From an uncultured Oscillospiraceae bacterium (GTDB taxonomy: Bacteria > Bacillota_A > Clostridia > Oscillospirales > Oscillospiraceae), in the NCBI GenBank assembly GCA_900757695.1, contig CAAEOU010000174.1, positions 61,636 to 125,635 of the forward strand: a stretch of DNA of 64,000 bases, in the 5' to 3' direction. The stretch's first letter is position 1. Each line of letters starts with the position of its first letter. This document shows positions 7,787-16,989 of this stretch, piece after piece. The position numbers were made by a program, and so were the translations under genes. The notes under the pieces are model-generated. The model ran no database searches and had not been told where the DNA came from. It worked only from the letters and a program-made list of their open reading frames with translations.

Positions 7787-7810
7787 CCTGGAGTAATCCG
7801 GGCTTTTTTT
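7787..7810 (+). terminator. Second terminator-like hairpin before the tape measure gene
   Basis: CCTGG pairs with CCGGG (one wobble), loop AGTAAT, then C and seven T residues. Short but directly adjacent to a T run. Confidence 0.45.
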
Positions 7811-7837
7811 ATGCCATTTTGAAGGAGGTGACCACGG

Positions 7838-10450
7838 ATGGCGGATAACTTTGGCCTGAAAATCGGGCTGGAGGGCGAAAAGGAATTCAAGAAGGCGCTG
7901 GCGGACATCAACCAGTCCTTCAAGGTCCTCGGCTCCGAAATGAAGGTCGTACAGTCCCAGTTTGACAAAAACGATGATTCCGTGGAAGCCCTCACCGCCC
8001 GGAATCAGGTGCTGGGCAAGGAGATCGATACCCAGAAGAAGAAAATCGAGACCCTGCGCAAGGCGCTGGAGAACGCTTCCACCTCTTTCGGGGAGAACGA
8101 CCGGCGCACCCAGCAGTGGCAGATCCAGCTCAACAATGCCCAGGCCTCTCTGAACAACATGGAGCGGGAGCTTGACCAGAACCAGAGGGCCATCGATTCC
8201 ATGGGCGATGAGATGCGGGATGCAGCCCAGCAGACGGACAAGTTCGGGGATGAGATCGATGACGCCGCTGACAAGACCGATAAGGCTTCCGGCAAGCTGG
8301 AGAAGGTCGGCTCCGTCCTCAAAGGCCTGGCGGTCACGGCGGGTGCCGCTGTTGCCGCCGCCGGCGCCGCCCTCGCCGGGCTGACCAAGAGTTTCCTCGA
8401 CCTGGCGGAATCCACACGGAAATACCGGGAGGATCATGCCAAGCTGGACGCAGCCTTCACCACCGCCGGGTTTACGGCGGAACAAGCCGGCGAAGCCTAC
8501 ACCGGCTTTTATGCCATCCTGGGCGAAGAGGACCGCAGCGTGGAAGCAGTCAACCACCTCGCCAAGCTCTGCTCCACCGAGGAAGAGCTGGCGCAGTGGA
8601 CGGATATCGCCGCCGGCGTGTGGGCCACCTTCGGGGACAGCCTTCCCATTGAAGGTTTGACCGAAGCCGCCAATGAGACCGCCAAGACCGGCACCATCAC
8701 CGGCCAGCTGGCGGACGCCCTCAACTGGGCAGGGGTCAATGAGGAGGCCTTCCAGTCGGCGCTGGATGGCTGCAGTTCCGAGCAGGAACGCGCCGCGCTC
8801 ATCACCGATACCCTCAACGGCCTGTACCAGGAAGCGGCGGAAAACTACAAAACCCTCAATGGGGATGTGATGGAAGCCCAGCGTGCCCAGGCGCTCCTTA
8901 CAGACGCCTACGCCCAGCTGGGCGCCATTGCGGAACCCATCATGACCACGCTGAAGACCATGGCGGCGGATGTTCTTACCGCCATGATTCCCTTCGTGTC
9001 CCTCATGGGCGAGGGGTTGCAGGGCGTGCTGAACGGCACCGCCGTAGCTGCCGAGACTTTTGCCGAGGGCATCTCCGGCCTGGTGTCTGTGTTAATGGAG
9101 AAGCTCTCCACCATTGTGCCGGTCATCGGGGAAGCCATCCTCGCCAGCCTTCCGGTACTGCTGGAAGCCGGGGTGAATATCATCGCCACCCTTGTCACCG
9201 GCATTGTGAACGCGCTGCCCAAACTGGCCGCAGCCGCCCTGTCCATTGTTCTCCAGCTCGTCACCAGTCTGACCGAGCTGGCGCCACAGCTTTTACAGGC
9301 GGCAATGCAGGTGGTGGCAACCCTGGCTTCCGGCATCGCTTCCGCACTGCCCCAGCTGGTTCCCACCATTGTGCAGATGGTGGTGCAGATCTGCCAGACC
9401 CTTATCGCCAATCTGCCCCTCATCCTGGACGCGGCTTTGCAGCTGGTTACGGGACTGGCCCAGGGCATCCTCAACGCCCTGCCGGTGCTTATCGCGGCCC
9501 TGCCGGAGATCATCAACGGCATCGTGACCTTCCTGCTGGACGCCATCCCCCAGATCATTGAGACAGGCATCCAGCTTCTGACCTCGCTGGTGGCGGCTCT
9601 GCCGGACATCATCGCCGCCATAGTCGCGGCTATTCCCCAGATCATCGAAGGCATTATCACAGCCGTTTTGAACTCCATTCCGCAGATCATCCAGGCGGGC
9701 ATCGACCTGCTGGTGTCGCTCATCCAGGCGCTGCCCCAGATCATTACTACCATTGTAGCGGCTATCCCGCAGATCATCACCGGCATCGTAAACGCTCTTA
9801 TCAACAGCATCCCTCAAATCATCCAGGCCGGTGTGGAGCTGCTGGTATCCCTGATTGCGAATCTCCCGACCATCATTGCGGAGATCGTGAAGGCAATCCC
9901 GCAGATCATCACGGGGATCGTTTCGGCCCTCGGTCAGGGCGTTTCCAAGATCGCCGAGGTGGGCGCCAACCTGGTGCGCGGCCTGTGGCAGGGCATCCAG
10001 TCACTGGCCGGATGGATCTGGGACAAAGTGTCCGGCTGGATCTCCGGCATCTGGGACGGTATCCTGGGCTTCTTCGGCATCAACTCGCCTTCCAAAGAAA
10101 TGGCCTGGGTGGGCGAAATGCTGGTGGAGGGCCTTGCCGGTTCCATTGTGGACAACGGCGGTCAGGCGGTGAAAGCCGCCGAGGGCATGAGCAAGGACAT
10201 CAACGGGGTCATGCAGGACCTCGCCAAGGATATGACCACGGCGCTGCCCACAGATTTCTCCGTGAAGGGCAGCATGGAAAACGCCATGGCCTCCGCTGTT
10301 TCCGGCGGCGCTGGGAAGAGCGGCTTCGTCCTGCAGCTGAACATCGGCACCTTCAACAACTATACCAATGAGGACATCCGGCAGCTCACCAATGAGATCA
10401 TGGTGACCGCCGGCCAGTTTGCCAAGCGGAAAGGGGTGGTCTTCGCATGA
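7838..10450 (+). CDS. Phage tail tape measure protein
   Basis: An 870-residue protein that sets tail length. The first 200 residues are coiled coil, followed by a glycine/alanine-rich hydrophobic stretch (about 167-190). Residues of roughly 420-700 are a run of helical repeats of the form PQIIxxGIxLLxSLIxxLPxII, about 33 residues per unit, visible at DNA level from about 9.1 to 9.9 kb. A WQGIQSLAGWIWDKVSGW segment and a C-terminal structural domain (FGINSPSKEMAWVGEM) match Firmicute siphophage tape measures. Strong GAAGGAGGTG site. The gene is separated from its chaperone by an inserted toxin-antitoxin pair. Confidence 0.93.
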   Translation: MADNFGLKIGLEGEKEFKKALADINQSFKVLGSEMKVVQSQFDKNDDSVEALTARNQVLGKEIDTQKKKIETLRKALENASTSFGENDRRTQQWQIQLNNAQASLNNMERELDQNQRAIDSMGDEMRDAAQQTDKFGDEIDDAADKTDKASGKLEKVGSVLKGLAVTAGAAVAAAGAALAGLTKSFLDLAESTRKYREDHAKLDAAFTTAGFTAEQAGEAYTGFYAILGEEDRSVEAVNHLAKLCSTEEELAQWTDIAAGVWATFGDSLPIEGLTEAANETAKTGTITGQLADALNWAGVNEEAFQSALDGCSSEQERAALITDTLNGLYQEAAENYKTLNGDVMEAQRAQALLTDAYAQLGAIAEPIMTTLKTMAADVLTAMIPFVSLMGEGLQGVLNGTAVAAETFAEGISGLVSVLMEKLSTIVPVIGEAILASLPVLLEAGVNIIATLVTGIVNALPKLAAAALSIVLQLVTSLTELAPQLLQAAMQVVATLASGIASALPQLVPTIVQMVVQICQTLIANLPLILDAALQLVTGLAQGILNALPVLIAALPEIINGIVTFLLDAIPQIIETGIQLLTSLVAALPDIIAAIVAAIPQIIEGIITAVLNSIPQIIQAGIDLLVSLIQALPQIITTIVAAIPQIITGIVNALINSIPQIIQAGVELLVSLIANLPTIIAEIVKAIPQIITGIVSALGQGVSKIAEVGANLVRGLWQGIQSLAGWIWDKVSGWISGIWDGILGFFGINSPSKEMAWVGEMLVEGLAGSIVDNGGQAVKAAEGMSKDINGVMQDLAKDMTTALPTDFSVKGSMENAMASAVSGGAGKSGFVLQLNIGTFNNYTNEDIRQLTNEIMVTAGQFAKRKGVVFA

Positions 10451-11181
10451 ACTATTTTGTGTATAACGGGGTTTCGTCCCTGGACATGGGGCTTCGCATT
10501 GAGAGCAAGAATGTGTTTTCTGCCCCGGAGTACGATGTGACCTTCCAGTCCATCCCCGGCAGAAACGGCGACCTCATCCTGCCCAATGGCCGCTACCCCA
10601 ATGTGCAGGTGACCTATTCCGTGTTCCTGCCCGCCAAGTCCATCGCCGAACTGGCGGAGAAGATCACCAAGGTCAAGGAGGCCTGGCTCTATGGGGAGCA
10701 GAACGCCTACCACACCCTGTCCGACAGCTATGATACCCTCTACACACGAAAGGCGGTGTATTCCGGGAGCCTGGACATCGAGGATCAGCTCAACCGCATC
10801 GGTGTGTTCACCGTCAGCTTCTCCTGCCAGCCCTTCCGTTACAGTGTGGCGGGGACTGAGCCCATCACCCTCACACAGTCCGGCTCCACGGTGACCAACC
10901 CGGAGAGCTTTGAGTCTCTGCCTATCCTCACCCTCACCGGGGAAGGGACGGTTACCCTGACCATACAGGGCGGCGGTCAGAACAAGAGCTGGGTCTTTAC
11001 CGGGCTGGACGGGAGCATCGTCTGCGACAGTGAGCAGATGAACTTTTACTCCGGCACGACCCCCATGAACGACAAGGTCAGCGGGGACGGATTTCCCAGG
11101 CTGCAGCCCGGCGTCAACACCATCTCCTGGGTGGGGACGGTGACCAGCCTGGTGGTACAGCCGAGGTGGGTGACACTATGA
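10447..11181 (+). CDS. Distal tail protein (Dit-like)
   Basis: A 244-residue baseplate hub protein. MNYFVYNGVSSLDMGLRIESK and the later TFQSIPGRNGDLI segment are the signature of the siphovirus Dit family (phage tail component). Start overlaps the tape measure stop by 4 bases (ATGA), and its own stop overlaps the next start, indicating tight coupling through the tail-tip genes. Confidence 0.9.
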   Translation: MNYFVYNGVSSLDMGLRIESKNVFSAPEYDVTFQSIPGRNGDLILPNGRYPNVQVTYSVFLPAKSIAELAEKITKVKEAWLYGEQNAYHTLSDSYDTLYTRKAVYSGSLDIEDQLNRIGVFTVSFSCQPFRYSVAGTEPITLTQSGSTVTNPESFESLPILTLTGEGTVTLTIQGGGQNKSWVFTGLDGSIVCDSEQMNFYSGTTPMNDKVSGDGFPRLQPGVNTISWVGTVTSLVVQPRWVTL

Positions 11182-13571
11182 TTCCGGTTCTGTTCAAAGC
11201 AAATGCGGTGGATTTCTCCACCTACGGCATCGGCGTGCTGGCCGATTGTATCTCCTGTGAGGTGACCGAGGAGCGAAACGGCACCTACGAGCTGGTGCTC
11301 CAATACCCCGTCACAGGGAGGAACTATGGGGAGCTGTCCTCTGAGCGGATCATCAAGGCCAAACCCAATGATACCGCCGATGACCAGGCCTTCCGCATCT
11401 ACCGCATCACCACGCCCATTGATAGCGTGGTAACGGTGTATGCCCAGCACATCTCCTACGACCTCTCTAATATCGCCGCCTTGACCTGGTCCAGCGAGAG
11501 CATTTCACCGGCTCTTGCCATGCAGCGCGTGTTTCAGAACACCGCCACCGCCCACAGCTTCACCTGTCAGACAGACTACTCCGAGGCAAAGCCCTTCTCC
11601 GTGGCCAAGCCCCAGAGCGTCCGTGCTTGTCTGGGCGGCGTGGCCGGTTCCTTTCTTGATCTGTGGGGCGGCGAGTATGAGTGGGACAACTTCCACGTCA
11701 TCCACCACCAGGGGCGCGGCCAGCATACCGAAGTGGTGATCGAGTACGGCAAAAACCTCACCGAGCTGGAGCACGACAGTGATATCACCGAGGTGTACAC
11801 CGACCTGCTGCCTTACGCGGTGATCTCCGCCGAGGACGGGAGCGAAACGGTGGTCACCCTCACCGAGGTGCTGCTTCCCATTGCGGACACCACGCTGTCC
11901 CAGCGCAAGACCCTCATCCGGGATTTTACCGACAGCTTTGGAGAGGAAGAAGCCATCACCGAGGATGCTCTCCGCACCAAGGCGCAGACATATTTGGCGA
12001 ACAATCCCCTGGGGGTGGAGGTTCCCGCGCTCACCGTTTCTTTCGAGCCGCTGTGGAAGCAGCCGGAGTATGCCGCCGTGCTGGAGCGGGTGTCCCTCTG
12101 CGATACCGTGACCATCCGGCATTCCGCTCTGGGCATCACCGCCAAGGCAAAAGTCATCACCACGGTTTACGACACCCTGGCGGAGAAGTATGTGTCCGTC
12201 ACCCTGGGCAGCGGCAAGGCCAATCTGCTGAACAACGTCTCGGACGCCAAAGCCGGCGCGGAGGAAGCGGCGGAGAAGGCTGGTCGTTTCCCAGCACTGA
12301 TGAACTCCGCCATCCAGAACGCCACCGACCGCATCACCGGTCAGCCCGGCGGCTATGTGGTGCTGCACACCGACAGTGAAAGCGGCCTTCCTTACGAGCT
12401 GCTGATTCTTGACCAGCCCTCCATCGAGGATGCGGTCAATGTCTGGCGGTGGAATGTGGAGGGGCTTGGCTTCTCCGGCAGCGGCTACAACGGCCCCTAT
12501 GAAACCGCCATCACCGCCGATGGGCAGATCGTGGCGGATTTCATCACCTCCGGCTCTCTCATCGCCAACATCATTAAGGCCGGGGTGATCCAGTCCCAGG
12601 ACGGTTCCTCCTGGTGGGATCTGGAAAGCGGCGAGGTCATGTTCAGCGCCTATGCCACCACGGACTCCCTGGAGGAGGTCAGCGGCAGGGTCAGCCAGTT
12701 CCAGCAGTCCATCGATGGGCTGAACAGCTATGTGGCCGACCTCACCGAGTCGGTGGAGGACGTCACCGGGGAGCTGACGGAGGAGCAGGAAAACCTCCGG
12801 CTCATCGAGGGGCAGATGTCCCAGCTTCAGCAGTCGGTGGACGGGCTGTCCCTCACCATGCAGGAGCAGTACAGCGGCGGCATCAACTTTGTCCGCAACT
12901 CCGCCGGCTTAAACGGCCTTTCCGATGACTGGACCTATGCCGGGACGATCACCGCCCAGCAGGGTGCGGAAACCAAGAACAGTACCGTGTCCAACTCCTG
13001 CTTCCAGCTTGCCGCCTACAGTACGCTGACCCAGGTGGTGGACAGCATCGTGCCGGGTCAGGCCTACCGGCTGACGGTGAAGGCCAAGAAAACCTCCACC
13101 TACAACGCCTATGTCCGGGCCGTCATCAACGGCGATACGGAGATCGACCTGTTCAATACCTCGGTGTCCTTTGAGTGGACGGAATACACCGCTCTGCTCC
13201 CGGACGTGCAGGACAGCGTCATCACCATCAAAATCTACTCCCGCGATGCCAGCCTGTTCGTCTCGGACATCATGCTGACGGAGGGGGCGTCTCTTCACAA
13301 ATGGACGCCGGCGCCCAATGAGATTTACACCTCCGAGGTAAAGATCGACCGCCGGGGCATCGAGGTGTCCAACGCGGACTCAGCCCAGCGGACGGTCATC
13401 AACAATACGGAATTCTCCGGCTACTACAACGAGGAAAAGATTTTCTCCCTGAACAAGGATGAGACCATCACAAAGAAAACCACCGTGGACGGCGAACTCA
13501 CGGTGGGCAAGACGAAGTTCGTCCCCATGGCCACAGCGTCCGAGGGGCTGAACATCGTGATTCTGGACTAA
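11178..13571 (+). CDS. Tail-associated endopeptidase / minor structural protein (Tal)
   Basis: A 797-residue tail-tip protein. The first 350 residues fit the prophage endopeptidase tail (Prophage_tail) family: MIPVLFKANAVDFSTYGIGV, TEERNGTYELVLQYPVTG, with paired strands and LEVPALTVSFEPLWKQPEYA-like sequence. The middle carries coiled-coil repeats (about 490-560, SQLQQSVDGLS), and residues of about 575-720 look like a carbohydrate-binding jelly-roll domain (NFVRNSAGLNGLSDDWTYAG). ATG 11178 overlaps the Dit stop. It probably contacts and locally digests cell wall during infection. Confidence 0.87.
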   Translation: MIPVLFKANAVDFSTYGIGVLADCISCEVTEERNGTYELVLQYPVTGRNYGELSSERIIKAKPNDTADDQAFRIYRITTPIDSVVTVYAQHISYDLSNIAALTWSSESISPALAMQRVFQNTATAHSFTCQTDYSEAKPFSVAKPQSVRACLGGVAGSFLDLWGGEYEWDNFHVIHHQGRGQHTEVVIEYGKNLTELEHDSDITEVYTDLLPYAVISAEDGSETVVTLTEVLLPIADTTLSQRKTLIRDFTDSFGEEEAITEDALRTKAQTYLANNPLGVEVPALTVSFEPLWKQPEYAAVLERVSLCDTVTIRHSALGITAKAKVITTVYDTLAEKYVSVTLGSGKANLLNNVSDAKAGAEEAAEKAGRFPALMNSAIQNATDRITGQPGGYVVLHTDSESGLPYELLILDQPSIEDAVNVWRWNVEGLGFSGSGYNGPYETAITADGQIVADFITSGSLIANIIKAGVIQSQDGSSWWDLESGEVMFSAYATTDSLEEVSGRVSQFQQSIDGLNSYVADLTESVEDVTGELTEEQENLRLIEGQMSQLQQSVDGLSLTMQEQYSGGINFVRNSAGLNGLSDDWTYAGTITAQQGAETKNSTVSNSCFQLAAYSTLTQVVDSIVPGQAYRLTVKAKKTSTYNAYVRAVINGDTEIDLFNTSVSFEWTEYTALLPDVQDSVITIKIYSRDASLFVSDIMLTEGASLHKWTPAPNEIYTSEVKIDRRGIEVSNADSAQRTVINNTEFSGYYNEEKIFSLNKDETITKKTTVDGELTVGKTKFVPMATASEGLNIVILD

Positions 13572-13583
13572 GGAGGTGGAGCA

Positions 13584-16127
13584 ATGGCTCTCAGCGGCAC
13601 ATTTCAGAACTATCCCGTTTCCAGCTTCGGCCTGTACTGCGAGTGGAGCGGCGCACAGAGCGTGACCGCCAACTATACCGATGTCACCCTGAAAGTGTAT
13701 CTGTCCTACTATACCCTTGATGTTGGGGCGAGAAGCGACTCCACCATCTCTATCAACGGCGTCAGCGAAACCTACACCGTACCCGCCATCGAGGATTACT
13801 CCAGCGGCTGGAAAAAGAAGCTGCTGAAGACCAAGACCGTGAGGGTCAGCCACAATGCGGATGGAACGAAATCCGGCGTGGCACTTTCCGCTTCGTGGCG
13901 GTTTTCCGGCACTTATTCCGGTGTGTCTATTGGAACTATTACAGCTTCCACCACCGTAACCCTGAATAGCATTGACCGCTCCGCTCCCACGGTGTCCTGC
14001 TCGGTTTCCAGCATCACTGCCAATGGGTTTAAGATCTCCGCATCCTCCTCGGCCACCGCCGACCTCTGGCAGTACAGCTTGAATGGGGGTACTTCCTGGA
14101 CGCAGTTCTCCACCACGGCGGGGACCAGCGCCAGCGTCACCCTTTCCACGCTTTCGCCCAACACCACCTACTCGGTGCGGGTACGGGCAAGAAAGCGCGC
14201 CAACCAGGTGTATGGCACCTCTTCCACAATATCCGCCAAGACCCTGGGAGGCGCGGTGCTTTTAAGCTGCGGCAGTTTTGCGGCGGACACTGCTTCCATC
14301 AGCCTTTCCCTGCGGGTGACAGTGTACAATGCCGCTTACACCAACTATATCACCATCAAAAACGGTTCCACGACCTACCTGTCCCTGGCGGGGCGCATCT
14401 GGTCGGCGGGAACAGCTAACCGCACCATTACCCTGACCTCTTCGGAGCGGACAACGCTGCTGAACGCCATGGCCAGCGTCAAGTCCTTCACCGCCACCAT
14501 CGAACTGGTAACCAAGAGCGGAAGTACCCAGATCGGCAGCGCATCCACCTGTACTTGCACCATCCGAACTTCACAGGCAAATTCGGGGCCGAGCATCTCC
14601 GGATTCACCTTCGCTGACAGCTACTCGACCACCACCGCCATTACGGACAACGACCAGGTGCTCATCCAGGACTACTCCCGGCTGACAGTCACCCCCGGAA
14701 CCGCTACGGCGAGGAACGGCGCTTCCATCGTGTCCTATTCGGCGGTGTGCAGCGGCGTGACGAAATCCAACACCACAGGCGCGGCCCTCTCCCTGGGGAC
14801 CATCGGCACATCCGGCACACGGGACATCACCCTAACGGTGACGGACTCGCGGGGATACACCGCATCCGTTACCCAGAGCGTCACTGTGGCGCCGTACTCG
14901 AAACCCAGGGTAAACTACGTGTCCCTGCGGCGCACCAACGACATCGAGACCGAGATGCAGCTCGTGTTCAATGGCAGCATTTCGCCCATCACGGTGGATG
15001 GGGCGCAGAAGAACAGCCTGCTCTATGCTCGGTACCGCTATAAGCTCACCAGTGCGTCCTCGTACAACAGCTACACCAGCATCCTTAGCTCGGTGACCGC
15101 CACCAGTTCCAGCTTCTCCTTTTCCAATCTGGAGCTGTGCAACCTTGATTCCGAATCGTCCTATGACTTCCACCTGCAGATCCGCGACCAGCTCAATTCG
15201 CTGACCTCGCTGGATCTGTATTTCGTTGTCTCCCAGGGCACGCCCCTGGTGGCGCTTCGCAAGAAGATGGTGGGTATCAATACCCCAAGCCCGGAGGCGG
15301 CGCTTCATGTGGTGGGAGACACACGCATTGAGGGGACGTTGATCCCGGATGACATCGACTACACCTTTGACAAACCCTACTTCGGCGTCTGCGAAACCGC
15401 CGCCGCCACACAGACAAAGGTGGTCACCTGCGATGAGTTCAGGCTGGAGAAGGGGGCGCTGCTGGCGGTGCAGTTCACCTACGCCAACACGGCAACCTCT
15501 CCGTCCATGAATGTGAACGGGACCGGGGCTATAGCCATCTGCGGAACGAACGGATACTACGTCAACGCAAATATGTGGACAGCCAACCAGATGGTGCATT
15601 TTGTGTATAACGGGACGTGGTGGATCGCACTGAACTGTCTCCCGGCTACCACCGCCCGGTACGGCATCACCATGCTGTCCAACAGCCTGAACTCTACCAG
15701 TGGTTCGCTGGCGGCGACGCCCTATGCGGTCAAAATGGCGTATGACCGGAATTCCTGGACGTCCATCTCGCTGACCAACGCCTTGGCGATTGCCTACGGC
15801 GGCACCGGTGCGAAGACCGCAGCGGCGGCTCGGACAAACCTGGGCATCAGCGCCACATCCCTCTACAACGGGACGCTGACCAGCGGGAGCATCACCTTCA
15901 ATTACGGGAACTACAACTTCTATGTGTTCATAGGCCGGCCTAACAGCTCGGCGTCCCGTGCGTCCCTGGTGGTGCCGAAGATCATGCTGACTACCTCCGC
16001 TGTCTCCTTCCAGATCGCGGACGAGTCCAACTACAAATCCTTCAACCTGTCCTATTCCGGCTCCCTGGTGACGCTCTCCATGGGCAACGGCAACGGACAG
16101 ATCAACCGTGTATTCGGGGTCAACTGA
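13584..16127 (+). CDS. DUF859-type phage tail fibre / host-recognition protein
   Basis: An 847-residue, Ser/Thr-rich, beta-structured protein. The N-terminal 130 residues (MALSGTFQNYPVSSFGLYCEW) match the style of the DUF859 siphophage structural family. A fibronectin type III domain lies near 135-222 (TVSCSVSSITANGFKISASS...SVRVRARKRAN). From about 560 comes a fibre-tip type sequence (SPEAALHVVGDTRIEGTLIP) followed by repeats with IAYGGTGAKTAAAARTNLGI, common in phage fibres. It likely determines host binding. A GGAGG site precedes the ATG. Confidence 0.82.
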   Translation: MALSGTFQNYPVSSFGLYCEWSGAQSVTANYTDVTLKVYLSYYTLDVGARSDSTISINGVSETYTVPAIEDYSSGWKKKLLKTKTVRVSHNADGTKSGVALSASWRFSGTYSGVSIGTITASTTVTLNSIDRSAPTVSCSVSSITANGFKISASSSATADLWQYSLNGGTSWTQFSTTAGTSASVTLSTLSPNTTYSVRVRARKRANQVYGTSSTISAKTLGGAVLLSCGSFAADTASISLSLRVTVYNAAYTNYITIKNGSTTYLSLAGRIWSAGTANRTITLTSSERTTLLNAMASVKSFTATIELVTKSGSTQIGSASTCTCTIRTSQANSGPSISGFTFADSYSTTTAITDNDQVLIQDYSRLTVTPGTATARNGASIVSYSAVCSGVTKSNTTGAALSLGTIGTSGTRDITLTVTDSRGYTASVTQSVTVAPYSKPRVNYVSLRRTNDIETEMQLVFNGSISPITVDGAQKNSLLYARYRYKLTSASSYNSYTSILSSVTATSSSFSFSNLELCNLDSESSYDFHLQIRDQLNSLTSLDLYFVVSQGTPLVALRKKMVGINTPSPEAALHVVGDTRIEGTLIPDDIDYTFDKPYFGVCETAAATQTKVVTCDEFRLEKGALLAVQFTYANTATSPSMNVNGTGAIAICGTNGYYVNANMWTANQMVHFVYNGTWWIALNCLPATTARYGITMLSNSLNSTSGSLAATPYAVKMAYDRNSWTSISLTNALAIAYGGTGAKTAAAARTNLGISATSLYNGTLTSGSITFNYGNYNFYVFIGRPNSSASRASLVVPKIMLTTSAVSFQIADESNYKSFNLSYSGSLVTLSMGNGNGQINRVFGVN

Positions 16128-16137
16128 GGTGACGCCT

Positions 16138-16506
16138 ATGAAAGTATTGCTGAACGAACAGGGCTATGTGGTGAGCTACGCCCTTGAGGGGGATCTGCTG
16201 GACGCTGTGGAAGCGGCGGAACCGGCTGACCTCTCTCATTTTGAGGAGCACTTTACCGCCTACCGGGTGCAGGACGGCGTCCTGGTCTTCGATGACGCAC
16301 AGGCCGCTGCGGAACAGGCAGAGGCGGCGAAAACCGCATACCGTCAGCGGCGGCAGACGGAGTGCTTCCCCGTCATCAACCGGGGGCGGCTGTGGTATGA
16401 CGCTCTCACCGGGGAGCAGCTCTCGGAGCTGAAGATCTGGTACCGCGCATGGCTGGACGGTACCAACACACAAACCATCCCGGAGAAACCGGAATGGCTG
16501 ACATGA
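16138..16506 (+). CDS. Small tail-fibre-associated protein of unknown function
   Basis: A 122-residue protein following the fibre gene, with a C-terminal LTGEQLSELKIWYRAWLDGT motif often seen in short proteins downstream of fibre genes in Clostridia prophages. ATG 16138 has GAGGTG upstream; an upstream in-frame GTG-type start would overlap the fibre gene and lacks a site. The central region is alanine/glutamine-rich helix. Function unknown; chaperone or fibre-tip accessory roles are guesses. Confidence 0.6.
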   Translation: MKVLLNEQGYVVSYALEGDLLDAVEAAEPADLSHFEEHFTAYRVQDGVLVFDDAQAAAEQAEAAKTAYRQRRQTECFPVINRGRLWYDALTGEQLSELKIWYRAWLDGTNTQTIPEKPEWLT

Positions 16507-16513
16507 GGACAAA

Positions 16514-16540
16514 GGCGCTCCCGCCGGGGGGGCGTCTTTT
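16514..16540 (+). terminator. Rho-independent terminator after the tail genes
   Basis: GGCGCTCCC pairs with the GC-rich arm ending CGTC across a 5-base loop (two wobbles), followed by TTTT. It separates the tail module from the lysis genes. Confidence 0.6.
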
Positions 16541-16569
16541 CCATATTCAAATCAAAGGAGGACGAGACA

Positions 16570-16989
16570 ATGAAATCAATCTGGGTCAGCATCCAGCTTG
16601 CCTTTTCCGCCCTGGGCGGCTTCCTGGGCTGGTACCTGGGAGGCGTGGACGGTTTTCTCTACGCGCTGATCGCCTTCGTGCTGGTGGACTACATCACCGG
16701 TGTGATGTGCGCCATCGCGGACAAGAAGCTGTCCAGCGCCGTGGGCTTTAAGGGCATCTGCCGGAAGGTACTCATCTTTGTGCTGGTGGGCATCGGCAAC
16801 CTGGTGGACGTGTATGTGCTGGGAGAGGGCGGCGCTCTGCGCACGGCGGTGATCTTCTTCTACCTGTCCAATGAGGGCATCTCTTTCCTGGAGAACGCCG
16901 GACACCTGGGCCTGCCCATCCCGGAGAAGCTGAAAGACGTGCTGGAACAACTGCATGACAAAGGAGGAAACGACAATGAATCTGCATAA
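16570..16989 (+). CDS. Phage holin (TcdE / holin-4 type)
   Basis: A 139-residue membrane protein with about three hydrophobic segments: residues 7-40, 66-85 and 95-110. The central LVDYITGVMCAIADKKLSSAVGFKGICRKVLIF is the signature of the phage_holin_4/TcdE family. Holins make the membrane lesion that releases the endolysin. AAAGGAGG site upstream. The 3' end overlaps the endolysin start by 14 bases, so the pair is translationally linked. Confidence 0.92.
   Translation: MKSIWVSIQLAFSALGGFLGWYLGGVDGFLYALIAFVLVDYITGVMCAIADKKLSSAVGFKGICRKVLIFVLVGIGNLVDVYVLGEGGALRTAVIFFYLSNEGISFLENAGHLGLPIPEKLKDVLEQLHDKGGNDNESA

Noticed and set aside
9100..9920. Tandem-repeat DNA in the tape measure gene as a possible repeat element
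   Set aside because: The periodicity encodes in-frame helical repeats of the tape measure protein; this is normal for the family and not a separate element.
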